Source: Rhodocyclales bacterium (GTDB lineage: Bacteria; Pseudomonadota; Gammaproteobacteria; Burkholderiales; Rhodocyclaceae). Taken from it: a DNA stretch of 64,000 nucleotides. The notes beneath the pieces are model-generated. The model was given only the letters and a program-made list of their open reading frames with translations. It had not been told where the DNA came from and did not search any database. Location of the stretch: assembly GCA_016235805.1 (NCBI GenBank), contig JACRIY010000056.1, positions 54,015-118,014 on the forward strand, read 5' to 3'. A program made the position numbers and the translations under genes. Below are positions 25,583 to 32,935 of this stretch, one piece after another (the stretch's first letter is position 1; each line of letters opens with the position of its first letter).

Positions 25583-25943
25583 AGCGCACCTCATAGTCAT
25601 TGCGAGCCAACTTCAATCGTTCATGAATCAGGTCGATGTCACTCCTGGCGGTACGGATGCCGGAGGGTGATTTCTTCTGGAAGCAATGCAACACATACAC
25701 GGCCTTCGCGAACCGTACCGTGTAGGCAACCCGGTAGGTGTCGCCACGATGATCCTCGACCAGTTCGAATACGCCGGGTCCCTCGCCCTTCCACGGCTTG
25801 GCCGCCGGAGGCTGGCCGCCTTGCTGCACCACGGCCAGCCCGTAACCAAAATCGCCGATCACGTCGTCGGGAAAATCCAGCAAGTCGCGTTTGGCGGAAC
25901 CGATCCAGTGCAGCGGCCGTTCATGTCGCAGGACGGAACTCAT
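25566..25943 (-). CDS. Phage-derived Gp49-like (HigB family) toxin
   Basis: 125 residues. Family motifs: WIGSAKRDLLDFPDDVIGDFGYGLAVVQQG, a central VFELVEDHRGDTYRVAYTVRFAKAVYVLHCFQKKS and a C-terminal DIDLIHERLKLA. HigB-type toxins are ribosome-dependent mRNA interferases. The start at 25943 is preceded by the sequence GGTATACTTCG, a promoter-like stretch. It overlaps the antitoxin by 17 bases. Confidence 0.85.
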   Translation of the reverse strand: MSSVLRHERPLHWIGSAKRDLLDFPDDVIGDFGYGLAVVQQGGQPPAAKPWKGEGPGVFELVEDHRGDTYRVAYTVRFAKAVYVLHCFQKKSPSGIRTARSDIDLIHERLKLARNDYEVRYGKED

Positions 25944-26020
25944 GAACGAAGTATACCGTTCTCGATATAAAATGAAAGCTGGATCGAGGGTGATTCGGTC
26001 TGCACAATTCGCGGTTTCGT

Positions 26021-26160
26021 CGGCTGTCACCGGCAGGCCCGTAGCTCCGGCAGGGTTTCACATTCCTCCGCCCCGGGCCTGCCGGCACAGGCCCCGTCGC
26101 CGTGCCGCCGGCGCCGACTTTTCGAGCAGGAAATTCAATTCACTCCCCAATAGCGTTACG
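26021..26160 (+). repeat. Long form of the dispersed repeat, copy A
   Basis: 140 bases, alignable throughout with 28477-28615. The left part is a hairpin with perfect 12-bp arms (CCGGCAGGCCCG at 26030-26041, CGGGCCTGCCGG at 26074-26085) around a loop containing GGGTTTCACATTCCTCC. The short repeat follows at 26099-26122. The tail ends CAATAGCGTTACG. It lies just upstream of the first toxin-antitoxin pair. Confidence 0.8.
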
Positions 26161-26286
26161 TTCTCGGCTTCTTACTGAGCGGCGATGTCAGGGAAACAGC
26201 GCCGGGCGCAATACCGGGCCGTTAAGCACCTGGTTCGCCGTCGCATGAGGTGCAGACCGTGCTGATGCGTTCGCGGACTTGTGCCG

Positions 26287-27612
26287 CTAGCGACCGGTGA
26301 AATGTCGGCTCACTTCCTGAACTTGCTTCCATGCCCCGTTTCGGCCAAGCTGCCCGGTTCGGGCATTGACGGCAAGGTAAATGCGCGTTCTGGCGATGTG
26401 GCCCTTGGGGGACGAACTCTCAATCGAGAGATTCCGCAGCACGAGGACCGGGTTTTCTGCAGTGAGCTTGCCCTGGATGTTCTGAAGCCCCCTGGCAAAG
26501 CCACCCGTACTGCGGGTGTCGTCCACTTCTGTGTCGTGGTAAGTGACATTGATACCCAGGCTCAGGTACGTGACCTCTGCGCGTCCGGGGTTCTTTTCGA
26601 TCACGATTTCGTCGAAGCTGAAGCGTTCTTGTCCATTTACCCTGGTGCGACGTATGCCGTTTGCGGCAATGCCGAGGTAGGGTGCGAACTCATGCATCGG
26701 CATCGACCACGTGCGGGTGTCGGTGATCCACGGCGTCTTTGGCGGGAGTGCGGGTTCCGGTGCGACGGCTGTCGTCGTTTGCGGCGGAGCCGGGAGTGAT
26801 GGATCGGGACCGAATGTGCCGACGAAAAGACGATCGCCGAATACTGACCAGAGCACCATCAACACGATAACCAGGAGCATGACCCAACCAAACCAGTTCA
26901 AAGTCATCGCTCCGCCAGGATCGGTTGCGGCGATGACGGATTCGGGCTTGTCGGTTGTGGCAGTGGCAGTGGCGGTGGCAGGGTCAGGCTCGATGACGAT
27001 CGCAAAGCGGCGGTCAAGGTCGATTCCCGGCACCTGGGCAACGACCGCGATCTCCCAGCGATGGAAATGCCGGGATTTCCCTCCGTCGAGGCGGAATTGA
27101 TTGAACTCCTCGTCGTGCTCCTCGGCGAGATCCGTCGGCCGTGCGTCGGCGGGAATGTCGAAGCTGATTTCGGCGCCTGCCCCCAGGCCCCGGCGCCGCA
27201 GCGGAAAGCGCTCGCGGCTGCTCCAGACCACTTCCTCGGTCCGGGACGTCTTGCCCGACGACCAGGTGAACCACGTCACTCGCTGGCAGCGGATTTCCGC
27301 TTCAATCTCCGGCGACGCCGGAAACTTGTCCTGAAACCGCAAGAGGCCGACGAATTGGCCACCCGGCCGCGCCGGAGTGCCCAGCCGCTGCGTCAGCGAA
27401 ACGACGCCGAACTTCTTCAAATCCAGCGCCATGCGGATCCTGCGCCATCCCATGTTGACGCCGAGCAGGGCCATTGATCCGGCGATGGCCACGCCGATCG
27501 GGTTTTCCTGCCGGAGAGCCATGTAGAAGGTGAAGAACCACATGGCGCACCAGACGAATATGATCAGCCATGGCCACTGGATCGCCGTGTAGCGAGGTTC
27601 GGACTGGCGCAT
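26287..27612 (-). CDS. Three-helix membrane protein of unknown function
   Basis: 441 residues. Two N-terminal helices (WLIIFVWCAMWFFTFYMAL and NPIGVAIAGSMALLGVN), a soluble domain of ~180 residues with WEIAVVAQVPGIDLDRRF, a third helix (FGWVMLLVIVLMVLW), a proline-rich linker and a C-terminal soluble domain of ~150 residues. A run of ATAT repeats before the third helix comes from GTGGCAGTGGCAGTGGCG-type DNA. It resembles DUF3592-type membrane proteins only loosely. Start ATG at 27612 (MRQSEP). Confidence 0.75.
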   Translation of the reverse strand: MRQSEPRYTAIQWPWLIIFVWCAMWFFTFYMALRQENPIGVAIAGSMALLGVNMGWRRIRMALDLKKFGVVSLTQRLGTPARPGGQFVGLLRFQDKFPASPEIEAEIRCQRVTWFTWSSGKTSRTEEVVWSSRERFPLRRRGLGAGAEISFDIPADARPTDLAEEHDEEFNQFRLDGGKSRHFHRWEIAVVAQVPGIDLDRRFAIVIEPDPATATATATTDKPESVIAATDPGGAMTLNWFGWVMLLVIVLMVLWSVFGDRLFVGTFGPDPSLPAPPQTTTAVAPEPALPPKTPWITDTRTWSMPMHEFAPYLGIAANGIRRTRVNGQERFSFDEIVIEKNPGRAEVTYLSLGINVTYHDTEVDDTRSTGGFARGLQNIQGKLTAENPVLVLRNLSIESSSPKGHIARTRIYLAVNARTGQLGRNGAWKQVQEVSRHFTGR

Positions 27613-27806
27613 GGCATCTCCTCCTGGCGGATTTTGCCAAAAGCATATCACCTGCCCGCCGGCTACCGGAAGCAGGGAATGTCAGCCCCGGAAACGACGG
27701 ACGTTTCCATTTTCGATGGGCAGTCGTCATGGTCGGCTTCGGCGTGTGGTTATTCCTGACGCGGCGGGCGCGGCATGGTGCGACGCCGCCCGTCGGCAGC
27801 CGTGTC

Positions 27807-27828
27807 ACCGTGGCACCAGCGCCGACTT
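27807..27828 (+). repeat. Short dispersed repeat, truncated copy
   Basis: ACCGTGGCACCAGCGCCGACTT, matching the GCCGTGGC-CCAGCGCCGACTT subtype seen at 30699 but lacking the T run. It ends 22 bases before the operator of the second toxin-antitoxin operon. Confidence 0.7.
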
Positions 27829-27849
27829 GCAAGGTGCTGTCCACGTTGA

Positions 27850-27876
27850 CAACTGTCAATAGACTATTGACAGTTG
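27850..27876. promoter_or_regulatory. Perfect 13-1-13 operator palindrome of the higBA operon
   Basis: CAACTGTCAATAG, one A, then CTATTGACAGTTG: a perfect inverted repeat ending four bases before the toxin ATG. A TTGACA (27846-27851) overlaps its left edge and may be the -35 box. It is the expected site for HigA autorepression. Confidence 0.8.
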
Positions 27877-27880
27877 ATCT

Positions 27881-28579
27881 ATGATTCGTGACTTCCGGCA
27901 CAAGGGACTTGAGCAGTTCTTCAAGACGGGCAGCAAGGCCGGCATACAGCCTTCGCATGCCGCACGCCTGCGTCTGCAACTGGCCAAGTTGGATGGCGCG
28001 AAGTCACCCGCCGACATGGGCCTGCCGGGGCGGAGGCTGCATCCGACAACCACCGGTCACTGGTCGGTGTGGGTCAATGGAAACTGGCGGCTCACCTTTG
28101 ACTTCGAAGGCGAGGACGCGGTGTTGGTGGACTACCGGGCCTATCACCAGGAGCAAACAGATGACGCGCATGCACAACCCGCCCCATCCCGGGGAAGTTC
28201 TGAGGGATGGCGTTTTCACCGCCACCGGCATCACCGTGACCGATTTCGCCCGTCGCATCGGCGTCACCCGCGTGACGCTGTCGAATGTCCTCAATGGCAA
28301 GAACGGTGTCAGTGCCGACATGGCGATGCGTCTCACCGCCGCTCTCGGCGGCAGCGCGGAATCCTGGCTGCACATGCAGGCGCAGTACGATCTCGCGGCG
28401 TCGGAGAAGTCGCTGAAGAAGGTGCTGGCGAAGATCGAGCCGCTGGAACTGCCCGAGGTCGCTTGATCGCTTGCCCCGGCCGTCACCGGCAGGCCCGTGG
28501 TTACTTGAGGGTTTCACATTCCTCCGCCCTGGGCCAACCGGCGCCGGCCTTGTCGCTGTGTCGTCAGCGCCGACTCTAG
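27881..28579 (+). CDS. higB: HigB/RelE-type toxin whose frame reads through higA
   Basis: The first ~92 residues are a classic HigB: MIRDFRHKGLEQFFKTGS, KLDGAKSPADMGLPGRRLHP, GNWRLTFDFEGEDAVLVDYRAYH. Family members end right after this YHD/YEDYH region, but here no stop occurs and the frame runs on through higA in another frame to 28579 (232 codons). The extension has no protein character, so loss of the normal stop around 28150 is likely. The leader has no clear ribosome site. The authentic domain covers 27881 to about 28156. Confidence 0.75.
   Translation: MIRDFRHKGLEQFFKTGSKAGIQPSHAARLRLQLAKLDGAKSPADMGLPGRRLHPTTTGHWSVWVNGNWRLTFDFEGEDAVLVDYRAYHQEQTDDAHAQPAPSRGSSEGWRFHRHRHHRDRFRPSHRRHPRDAVECPQWQERCQCRHGDASHRRSRRQRGILAAHAGAVRSRGVGEVAEEGAGEDRAAGTARGRLIACPGRHRQARGYLRVSHSSALGQPAPALSLCRQRRL
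28161..28466 (+). CDS. higA: HigA antitoxin
   Basis: 101 residues. It begins MTRMHNPPHPGEVLRD, the HigA signature, followed by the helix-turn-helix VTDFARRIGVTRVTLSNVLNGKNGVS and AMRLTAALGGSAESWLHMQAQYDL. It is the cognate repressor and neutraliser of the preceding HigB. The start at 28161 has GGAG 10 bases upstream. Confidence 0.9.
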   Translation: MTRMHNPPHPGEVLRDGVFTATGITVTDFARRIGVTRVTLSNVLNGKNGVSADMAMRLTAALGGSAESWLHMQAQYDLAASEKSLKKVLAKIEPLELPEVA

Positions 28580-28615
28580 AAGAACCCAATTCACTCTGCC
28601 CAATAGCGCTATACG
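28477..28615 (+). repeat. Long form of the dispersed repeat, copy B
   Basis: 139 bases, similar along its length to 26021-26160, including CCGGCAGGCCCG at 28486, the loop GGGTTTCACATTCCTCCGCC, the short repeat at 28555-28577 (ending CGACTCT) and the tail CAATAGCGCTATACG. The right hairpin arm has diverged at two positions. It lies just after higA. Confidence 0.8.
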
Positions 28616-28694
28616 TCGTTCCGTTGAGGCTGACTGTTCGGAAATCACTGATTCAGTTCGTTCGCGTTGAGCGTGTCGAAACGCAAGCCATTTA

Positions 28695-29795
28695 CTCAGC
28701 AGTCGCCAATATAGGCGACAGATGGAGCGTTGAAGAATGAGCGAACGAGTTGCGGCAATTTCTGGAGTTTCGCGAGTTGCTCCTCGATCTTGTCGCGGAG
28801 CTTTTCACCGTGTTGCAAGGGACGTCTTGCCGTGCCGGTGCGCTTGACATGACTCCATACCAATTCGTCGGGATTCAAATCAGGCGCATAGCCAGGCAGG
28901 AAATGCAAAGTCAGACGGCCCTTTGTGGAAGCGACGTATTTCTTCACCAGCGCGGTCTTGTGCGCCGGCAGACTATCAAGCACCAGATGGATTGGCTTCC
29001 TGCGGTACTTCAGCATTTTCTCCAGCAACTCGACGAACAGTTCCGCGTTCAACCCGCCCTCGTAGGTGCAGAACCAGAATGCCCCATTAGCACTCACCGC
29101 CGATGCCGCGCTGATGGCTTGGCGCTGCCCTGGGCGCTGCACCACCGGTGTTTGTCCGCGGACACCCCAGGTTTTGCCATGCACCGTATCGGCGCGGAAT
29201 CCGGATTCATCCCAAAAGAAGATTTCAGCACCTTCCGCCTTGGCCTGCCTGGCAAGGGCGGGGAAGGTTTCACGCTGCCATTGCTCAATGGCCTCGGGAT
29301 CACGTTGATAAGCTCGCTGCAACGGCCTCTGCGGTGTCAGTCCCAACCGGGCCAGCAGTTCGCCAACAGCGGTCAGCCCCAATTTCACGCCGAACTTCTT
29401 CTCAATCAGTTCGACCACCACAGCGCGCGTCCACAAGCCGAAGTCCAGGCCGTACTGCCGGGGATCTCGTCCGTTGATCCATCGAAATACTTGGCTCTCC
29501 TGTCTTGGTGTCAAAGCCCGAGGGCGTCCCGTCGCCTTCGTCGAGCGCAAGGCACGAACACCCAGCCCCGGCTGCAACGCCGCTTTCAGCCACTTGTAGA
29601 TCGTCGTGCGACTGAATCCATAAGCTTCAATCACCTTCGCCGCCGGTTCGCCCTCCCGCACACGCTCGACAGCCATCAGCCGAATTTCCTCCAGCGTTTT
29701 GCGGTCAAGGGTTCGCCCATCTCGTTTCATGGATGATGAGACTGGCATGCTTGCAGCAAGTTCCATATTTGTCGTCTTATTTAGCGACTAGTGAG
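28695..29795 (-). mobile_element. IS630-family insertion sequence with terminal inverted repeats
   Basis: About 1.1 kb, flanked by TA on both sides (28693-28694 and 29796-29797), the target duplicated by IS630/Tc1 elements. The left end CTCAGCAGTCGCCAATA and the right end, reverse complemented, CTCACTAGTCGCTAAATA, align over ~30 bases, continuing through GGCGACAGAT and GACGACAAAT. It carries one intact transposase. Confidence 0.85.
28696..29766 (-). CDS. IS630-family transposase
   Basis: 356 residues. N-terminal helix-turn-helix domains (EAYGFSRTTIYKWLKAAL and ALTPRQESQVFRWI) and a DDE catalytic domain with FFWDESGFRAD, HLVLDSLPAHK and YAPDLNPDELVW. Full length and apparently intact. The stop codon lies within the left terminal repeat. 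The start may be the first Met or M13 (MKRDGR). Confidence 0.93.
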   Translation of the reverse strand: MELAASMPVSSSMKRDGRTLDRKTLEEIRLMAVERVREGEPAAKVIEAYGFSRTTIYKWLKAALQPGLGVRALRSTKATGRPRALTPRQESQVFRWINGRDPRQYGLDFGLWTRAVVVELIEKKFGVKLGLTAVGELLARLGLTPQRPLQRAYQRDPEAIEQWQRETFPALARQAKAEGAEIFFWDESGFRADTVHGKTWGVRGQTPVVQRPGQRQAISAASAVSANGAFWFCTYEGGLNAELFVELLEKMLKYRRKPIHLVLDSLPAHKTALVKKYVASTKGRLTLHFLPGYAPDLNPDELVWSHVKRTGTARRPLQHGEKLRDKIEEQLAKLQKLPQLVRSFFNAPSVAYIGDC

Positions 29796-29881
29796 TAATT
29801 CAAGGTCTTCGCCAAGCTCAGCCCGAACGGTAGCTACCTATTCAGCGTTTCCTTTGCGACGCTGGCCGAACAATTGCGAAC

Positions 29882-29899
29882 TATGCCAATATTGGCATA
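29882..29899. promoter_or_regulatory. Perfect 18-bp palindromic operator of the second Gp49/HTH pair
   Basis: TATGCCAAT followed by ATTGGCATA, a perfect palindrome ending 12 bases before the toxin start; the overlapping CATATACT may be the -10 region. It is the probable autoregulatory site of the antitoxin. Confidence 0.75.
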
Positions 29900-29911
29900 T
29901 ACTCGACGTCG

Positions 29912-30268
29912 ATGAGTAATGACGAAAAGCCACTGATCTGGATCGGCAGATCCCGCAAGGATCTTGCCGCCATGCCCAAGGCGGTGCAGCGCGAGTTCGG
30001 CTTCGCGCTGCATCTGGCGCAGGTCGGCTGCAGGCATTTGGGTGCCAAGGTGCTGCGCGGCTTCGGTTCGGCGGGCGTGCTCGAAGTCGTCGAGGATTTC
30101 GCGACGGACACTTATCGCGCTGTCTATACCGTGCGCTTTGCCAACGCCGTGTATGTGTTGCACTGTTTCAAGAAGAAGTCCACAAAAGGCATCGAAACAC
30201 CGAAGCCCGACATGGACCTGATACGCAAACGGCTTGACGACGCAAGGCGTCTGGCCGAAGGAGATTGA
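29912..30268 (+). CDS. Phage-derived Gp49-like (HigB family) toxin
   Basis: 118 residues. Homologous to the toxin at 25566: WIGRSRKDLAAMPKAVQREFGFALHLAQ, LEVVEDFATDTYRAVYTVRFANAVYVLHCFKKKSTKGIETP, DMDLIRKRLDDA. It is probably a ribosome-dependent mRNA interferase. The antitoxin begins one base after its stop. Confidence 0.88.
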   Translation: MSNDEKPLIWIGRSRKDLAAMPKAVQREFGFALHLAQVGCRHLGAKVLRGFGSAGVLEVVEDFATDTYRAVYTVRFANAVYVLHCFKKKSTKGIETPKPDMDLIRKRLDDARRLAEGD

Positions 30269-30269
30269 C

Positions 30270-30617
30270 ATGACCCGCAAGACCATCAAGGAAAAGATCG
30301 ACTACGAAGTCAGCTCCGGCAACGTCTACACCGATCTCGGCTTTGCCGATTCGGCCGAGATGCTGGCGAAGGCGAGGATCGTGAGCGAAATCGCCCGCAT
30401 CATCCAGGCGCGCAAGCTGACGCAGACCAGCGCGGCGGAACTGCTGGGGATCGACCAACCCAAAGTATCCGCGCTGCTGCGTGGCCAATTCCAGGGCTAT
30501 TCGCAAGAAAGGCTGATTGGCTTCCTGACGAAGCTGGGGATGGATGTCGAGATCGTGGTGCGGCCGAAGGCGAAAAGGCGGCAAGCAGCTGGCCTGGTAT
30601 CGGTGATTTTTGCTTGA
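30270..30617 (+). CDS. HigA-like antitoxin with XRE helix-turn-helix
   Basis: 115 residues. The helix-turn-helix is LTQTSAAELLGIDQPKVSALLRGQFQGYSQERLIGFLTKLGMDVEIVVRPK; the GLVSVIFA tail matches the paralogue at 25247. The start at 30270 (MTRKTIKE) has AAGGAG upstream, inside the toxin 3' end. Confidence 0.88.
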   Translation: MTRKTIKEKIDYEVSSGNVYTDLGFADSAEMLAKARIVSEIARIIQARKLTQTSAAELLGIDQPKVSALLRGQFQGYSQERLIGFLTKLGMDVEIVVRPKAKRRQAAGLVSVIFA

Positions 30618-30698
30618 TGCTACCGGGCGGGATTGGATCGGATCGGAGCAAATGCGAAGCCGGGCCATATTGTTGGCATCACCTTCAACCCGGCCGTC

Positions 30699-30722
30699 GC
30701 CGTGGCGCCAGCGCCGACTTTT
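30699..30722 (+). repeat. Short dispersed repeat, copy 12
   Basis: GCCGTGGCGCCA then GCGCCGACTTTT. It separates the toxin-antitoxin pair from the small-membrane-protein operon. Confidence 0.85.
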
Positions 30723-30836
30723 TCCTGGGGGCGAATCCAACTTTGATTTCATGGCGTCAATTTGATTGGCTCATCCAGTGAGCTTTCCCTGGCGTAGATT
30801 GCGGTAAACGGTGGCGATTCGACATATCTAACAGGG

Positions 30837-31004
30837 ATGGCAATGACCAGTTTTCTGAAGGGCATAGTGTTGGGCCTCATCATTATTGGAACGATCATTA
30901 TTTCGCTACGCGGCTTCTGGTGGCTATTCCCGTTAGCCATAATTGTCGGAAGTGCGCTCGGCTATCTGGAAAAGTTGATCACCCAAGGGGATAAACAGCA
31001 ATGA
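30837..31004 (+). CDS. 55-residue membrane peptide, first gene of a three-gene operon
   Basis: Start MAMTSFLKGIVLGLIIIG; two hydrophobic stretches (GIVLGLIIIGTIIISL and WWLFPLAIIVGSALGYL) and a polar tail ending ITQGDKQQ. The stop TGA overlaps the ATG of the DUF6884 gene at 31001, so translation is coupled. AGGG is immediately upstream of the start. No family is recognised; two helices and small size resemble toxin or effector peptides, which is only a suggestion. Confidence 0.65.
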   Translation: MAMTSFLKGIVLGLIIIGTIIISLRGFWWLFPLAIIVGSALGYLEKLITQGDKQQ

Positions 31005-31411
31005 AAACGATTGTCCTGATTTCGTGCGTGAGCAAGAAGCTGGCGCATGCCGCCAGGGCGAGAGACATCTACGTCAGCCCCCTGTTCCGGCTCAACCTCG
31101 CGTACGCCGAATCGCTAAAGCCGGACGCGATCTACGTGCTTTCCGCAAAGTATGGCCTGCTGGCGCTGGAAGACCAGATCGAACCCTACGAACTTACGCT
31201 CAATACCATGGGAGTCGGGCAGATCAGGGCATGGGCCGGCGGCGTGGTGTCGCAGCTGGCGGCGGTGGCTGATCTCAAGCGCGAGCGTTTCGTGTTTCTC
31301 GCCGGAGACAAGTACCGGAAGTTTCTGGTTCCGCATCTGGCCAATTTCGAGGTGCCGATGCAAGGCCTCACCATCGGCCGGCAACTCCAGTTCCTCAGCC
31401 GGCGGACATGA
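31001..31411 (+). CDS. DUF6884 domain protein
   Basis: 136 residues. IVLISCVSKKL, RDIYVSPLFRLNLAYAE and VLSAKYGLLALEDQIEPYELTL are the family's conserved blocks. The family resembles the YaaA/queuine-transferase-related fold, but its activity is not known. It overlaps the genes on both sides by four bases, so it forms a tight operon with a membrane peptide and a GIY-YIG-like protein. Confidence 0.75.
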   Translation: MKTIVLISCVSKKLAHAARARDIYVSPLFRLNLAYAESLKPDAIYVLSAKYGLLALEDQIEPYELTLNTMGVGQIRAWAGGVVSQLAAVADLKRERFVFLAGDKYRKFLVPHLANFEVPMQGLTIGRQLQFLSRRT

Positions 31412-32043
31412 GCGACACCTGCGCCCAACTGCATCAAGCCCTGCGGGCGCTGGAACGGCATCGCTTTCCCTTCGACCCCAAACGGATTCTGTCAAATGGA
31501 CTGTACGTGCTGTTCGAGAAGGGCGAGATCAGCCACGGAGGTGATCGCATCGTGCGCGTTGGCACGCACACGGGTGAAGCGCAACTGCGATCCCGACTCA
31601 AGCAGCACTTCATCACGCCGAGCAAGGACCGCAGCATCTTCCGCAAAAATATCGGTCGCGCCCTGCTGAATCGCAATCACGACCCGTTCATCCGCGAATG
31701 GGAATTCGATCTGACCACAAGGAAAGCCAAGGACGAACTGGGGCCGCTGGTTGATCTCAAAAAGCAGGCCGAGGTGGAACGGCAGGTGTCGGCCTATATC
31801 CAGGAACAATTCGAGTTCGTGGTCATTGCCGAAGGCGAGAAATCAGCCCGGCTCGACTTAGAGGCAAAGTTGGTTTCAACGGTGTCGCATTGCCGAGACT
31901 GCGGTCCGTCTACCTCATGGTTTGGCTTGTCATCGCCGAAGGACAAGATTCGCGAAAGCGGCCTCTGGCAGGTGAATGAGCTCTACGGTGAAGGACTTTC
32001 CGCAGCGGATCTCGCAAGAATCCGGGCCAGCGTTAAAAGCTGA
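31408..32043 (+). CDS. GIY-YIG-like nuclease
   Basis: 211 residues. NGLYVLFEKGE followed by RIVRVGTHTGEAQLRSRLKQHF matches a GIY-YIG variant (GLYVLFE for GIY, VRVGTH for YIG), with SIFRKNIGRALL supplying the conserved Arg and basic helix. The C-terminal ~100 residues are a separate helical region with two cysteines (HCRDCG). Catalysis is plausible but not certain. Coupled to the DUF6884 gene. Confidence 0.65.
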   Translation: MSDTCAQLHQALRALERHRFPFDPKRILSNGLYVLFEKGEISHGGDRIVRVGTHTGEAQLRSRLKQHFITPSKDRSIFRKNIGRALLNRNHDPFIREWEFDLTTRKAKDELGPLVDLKKQAEVERQVSAYIQEQFEFVVIAEGEKSARLDLEAKLVSTVSHCRDCGPSTSWFGLSSPKDKIRESGLWQVNELYGEGLSAADLARIRASVKS

Positions 32044-32069
32044 TCCGGATGAATGCCAATCGATTCTTC

Positions 32070-32113
32070 AACCGAAAGAACCGAAAGGAAAGAACCGAAA
32101 GAAGAACCGAAAG
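32070..32113 (+). repeat. Tandem AACCGAAAG repeat
   Basis: Four copies of AACCGAAAG begin at 32070, 32079, 32093 and 32105, followed by GGGGTCAG. It lies in the short gap between the GIY-YIG-like gene and the vapC gene. Confidence 0.8.
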
Positions 32114-32180
32114 GGGTCAGCAACATTTGGAAATTCAAAGCTCCAAGCTCGAATTGAATTCGTAGGCTTCGGCGCCTCGC

Positions 32181-32576
32181 CTACAAAAGCCTCGCCGACT
32201 GCCCTGCCGCGGTGAGCAGCGCAACCGCCTTTTTGTCGAAGGAAACGAAGCTTTCTCCACCTAACCAGCAACCCTCGTAGGCGATGACGCCATCGGCGAA
32301 ATCGCCGCCGGCTTCGAGCACGGACAGGCCGGCCTCGACGGCGGGTCGGTTGGCTTCCACGTTGCCAACGGCAAGCAGCGTCCGGATTGCGATGGCAACA
32401 TCGGCGGCAGTGAATCCATACACCTGGCGCAGCACCCACGCAAACTCGCACAGGCATGGCAACGCGACCGCAATCAATTCGGCTTGTTTCAAGGCCTTGA
32501 TGGCGACCTTCGCTTGCGCGGGGTCGTCACGCACGACGGCGCGGACGAGGACGTTTGTATCGACGGCGATTTTCAC
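32181..32576 (-). CDS. vapC: VapC-type PIN-domain toxin
   Basis: 131 residues. PIN acidic residues appear in AVDTNVLVRAVV, the Glu of PCLCEFAWVL and GDFADGVIAYEG. It is probably an RNase cutting tRNA or rRNA. Its start overlaps the VapB stop by four bases (antitoxin-first order). Confidence 0.88.
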   Translation of the reverse strand: MKIAVDTNVLVRAVVRDDPAQAKVAIKALKQAELIAVALPCLCEFAWVLRQVYGFTAADVAIAIRTLLAVGNVEANRPAVEAGLSVLEAGGDFADGVIAYEGCWLGGESFVSFDKKAVALLTAAGQSARLL

Positions 32577-32824
32577 TTCTTGCCGGCCCAGCCTTTGGCG
32601 GCTGCCGCGCTGATTTCTTCGATGGTGGCGACTTTCTTCGAGCGGCCCGCGAGCAATCCGACGAAGTTGTCTATCGCTCCGGCGGGCCGAGCCACCTTGA
32701 GCATGCCCCGACCGCCGGGCAGTAAATCCAGCTCGATCTTGTCGCCCGGCTTGATGCCAAGGTGTTGCAGCACTTCTTTTCTGAGCGTCACTTGTCCCCG
32801 GGACGTCACGGTCAAGGTGGTCAT
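32573..32824 (-). CDS. vapB: VapB-type AbrB-fold antitoxin
   Basis: 83 residues. The AbrB/SpoVT fold is LTVTSRGQVTLRKEVLQHLGIKPGDKIELDLLPGG; the C-terminal tail EEISAAAAKGWAGKK is the toxin-binding segment. It is translationally coupled to vapC. Confidence 0.88.
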   Translation of the reverse strand: MTTLTVTSRGQVTLRKEVLQHLGIKPGDKIELDLLPGGRGMLKVARPAGAIDNFVGLLAGRSKKVATIEEISAAAAKGWAGKK

Positions 32825-32935
32825 GGCGATGCCCTCATGGTTTCCTGATGCGTTGCAGTGTAATGCAGAATAGCCTTACTCTCAAGCCTGGGCGCGGGCG
32901 ATGGGCTGCAAAAAGACTTTCGCCGGGCGCGAAAG

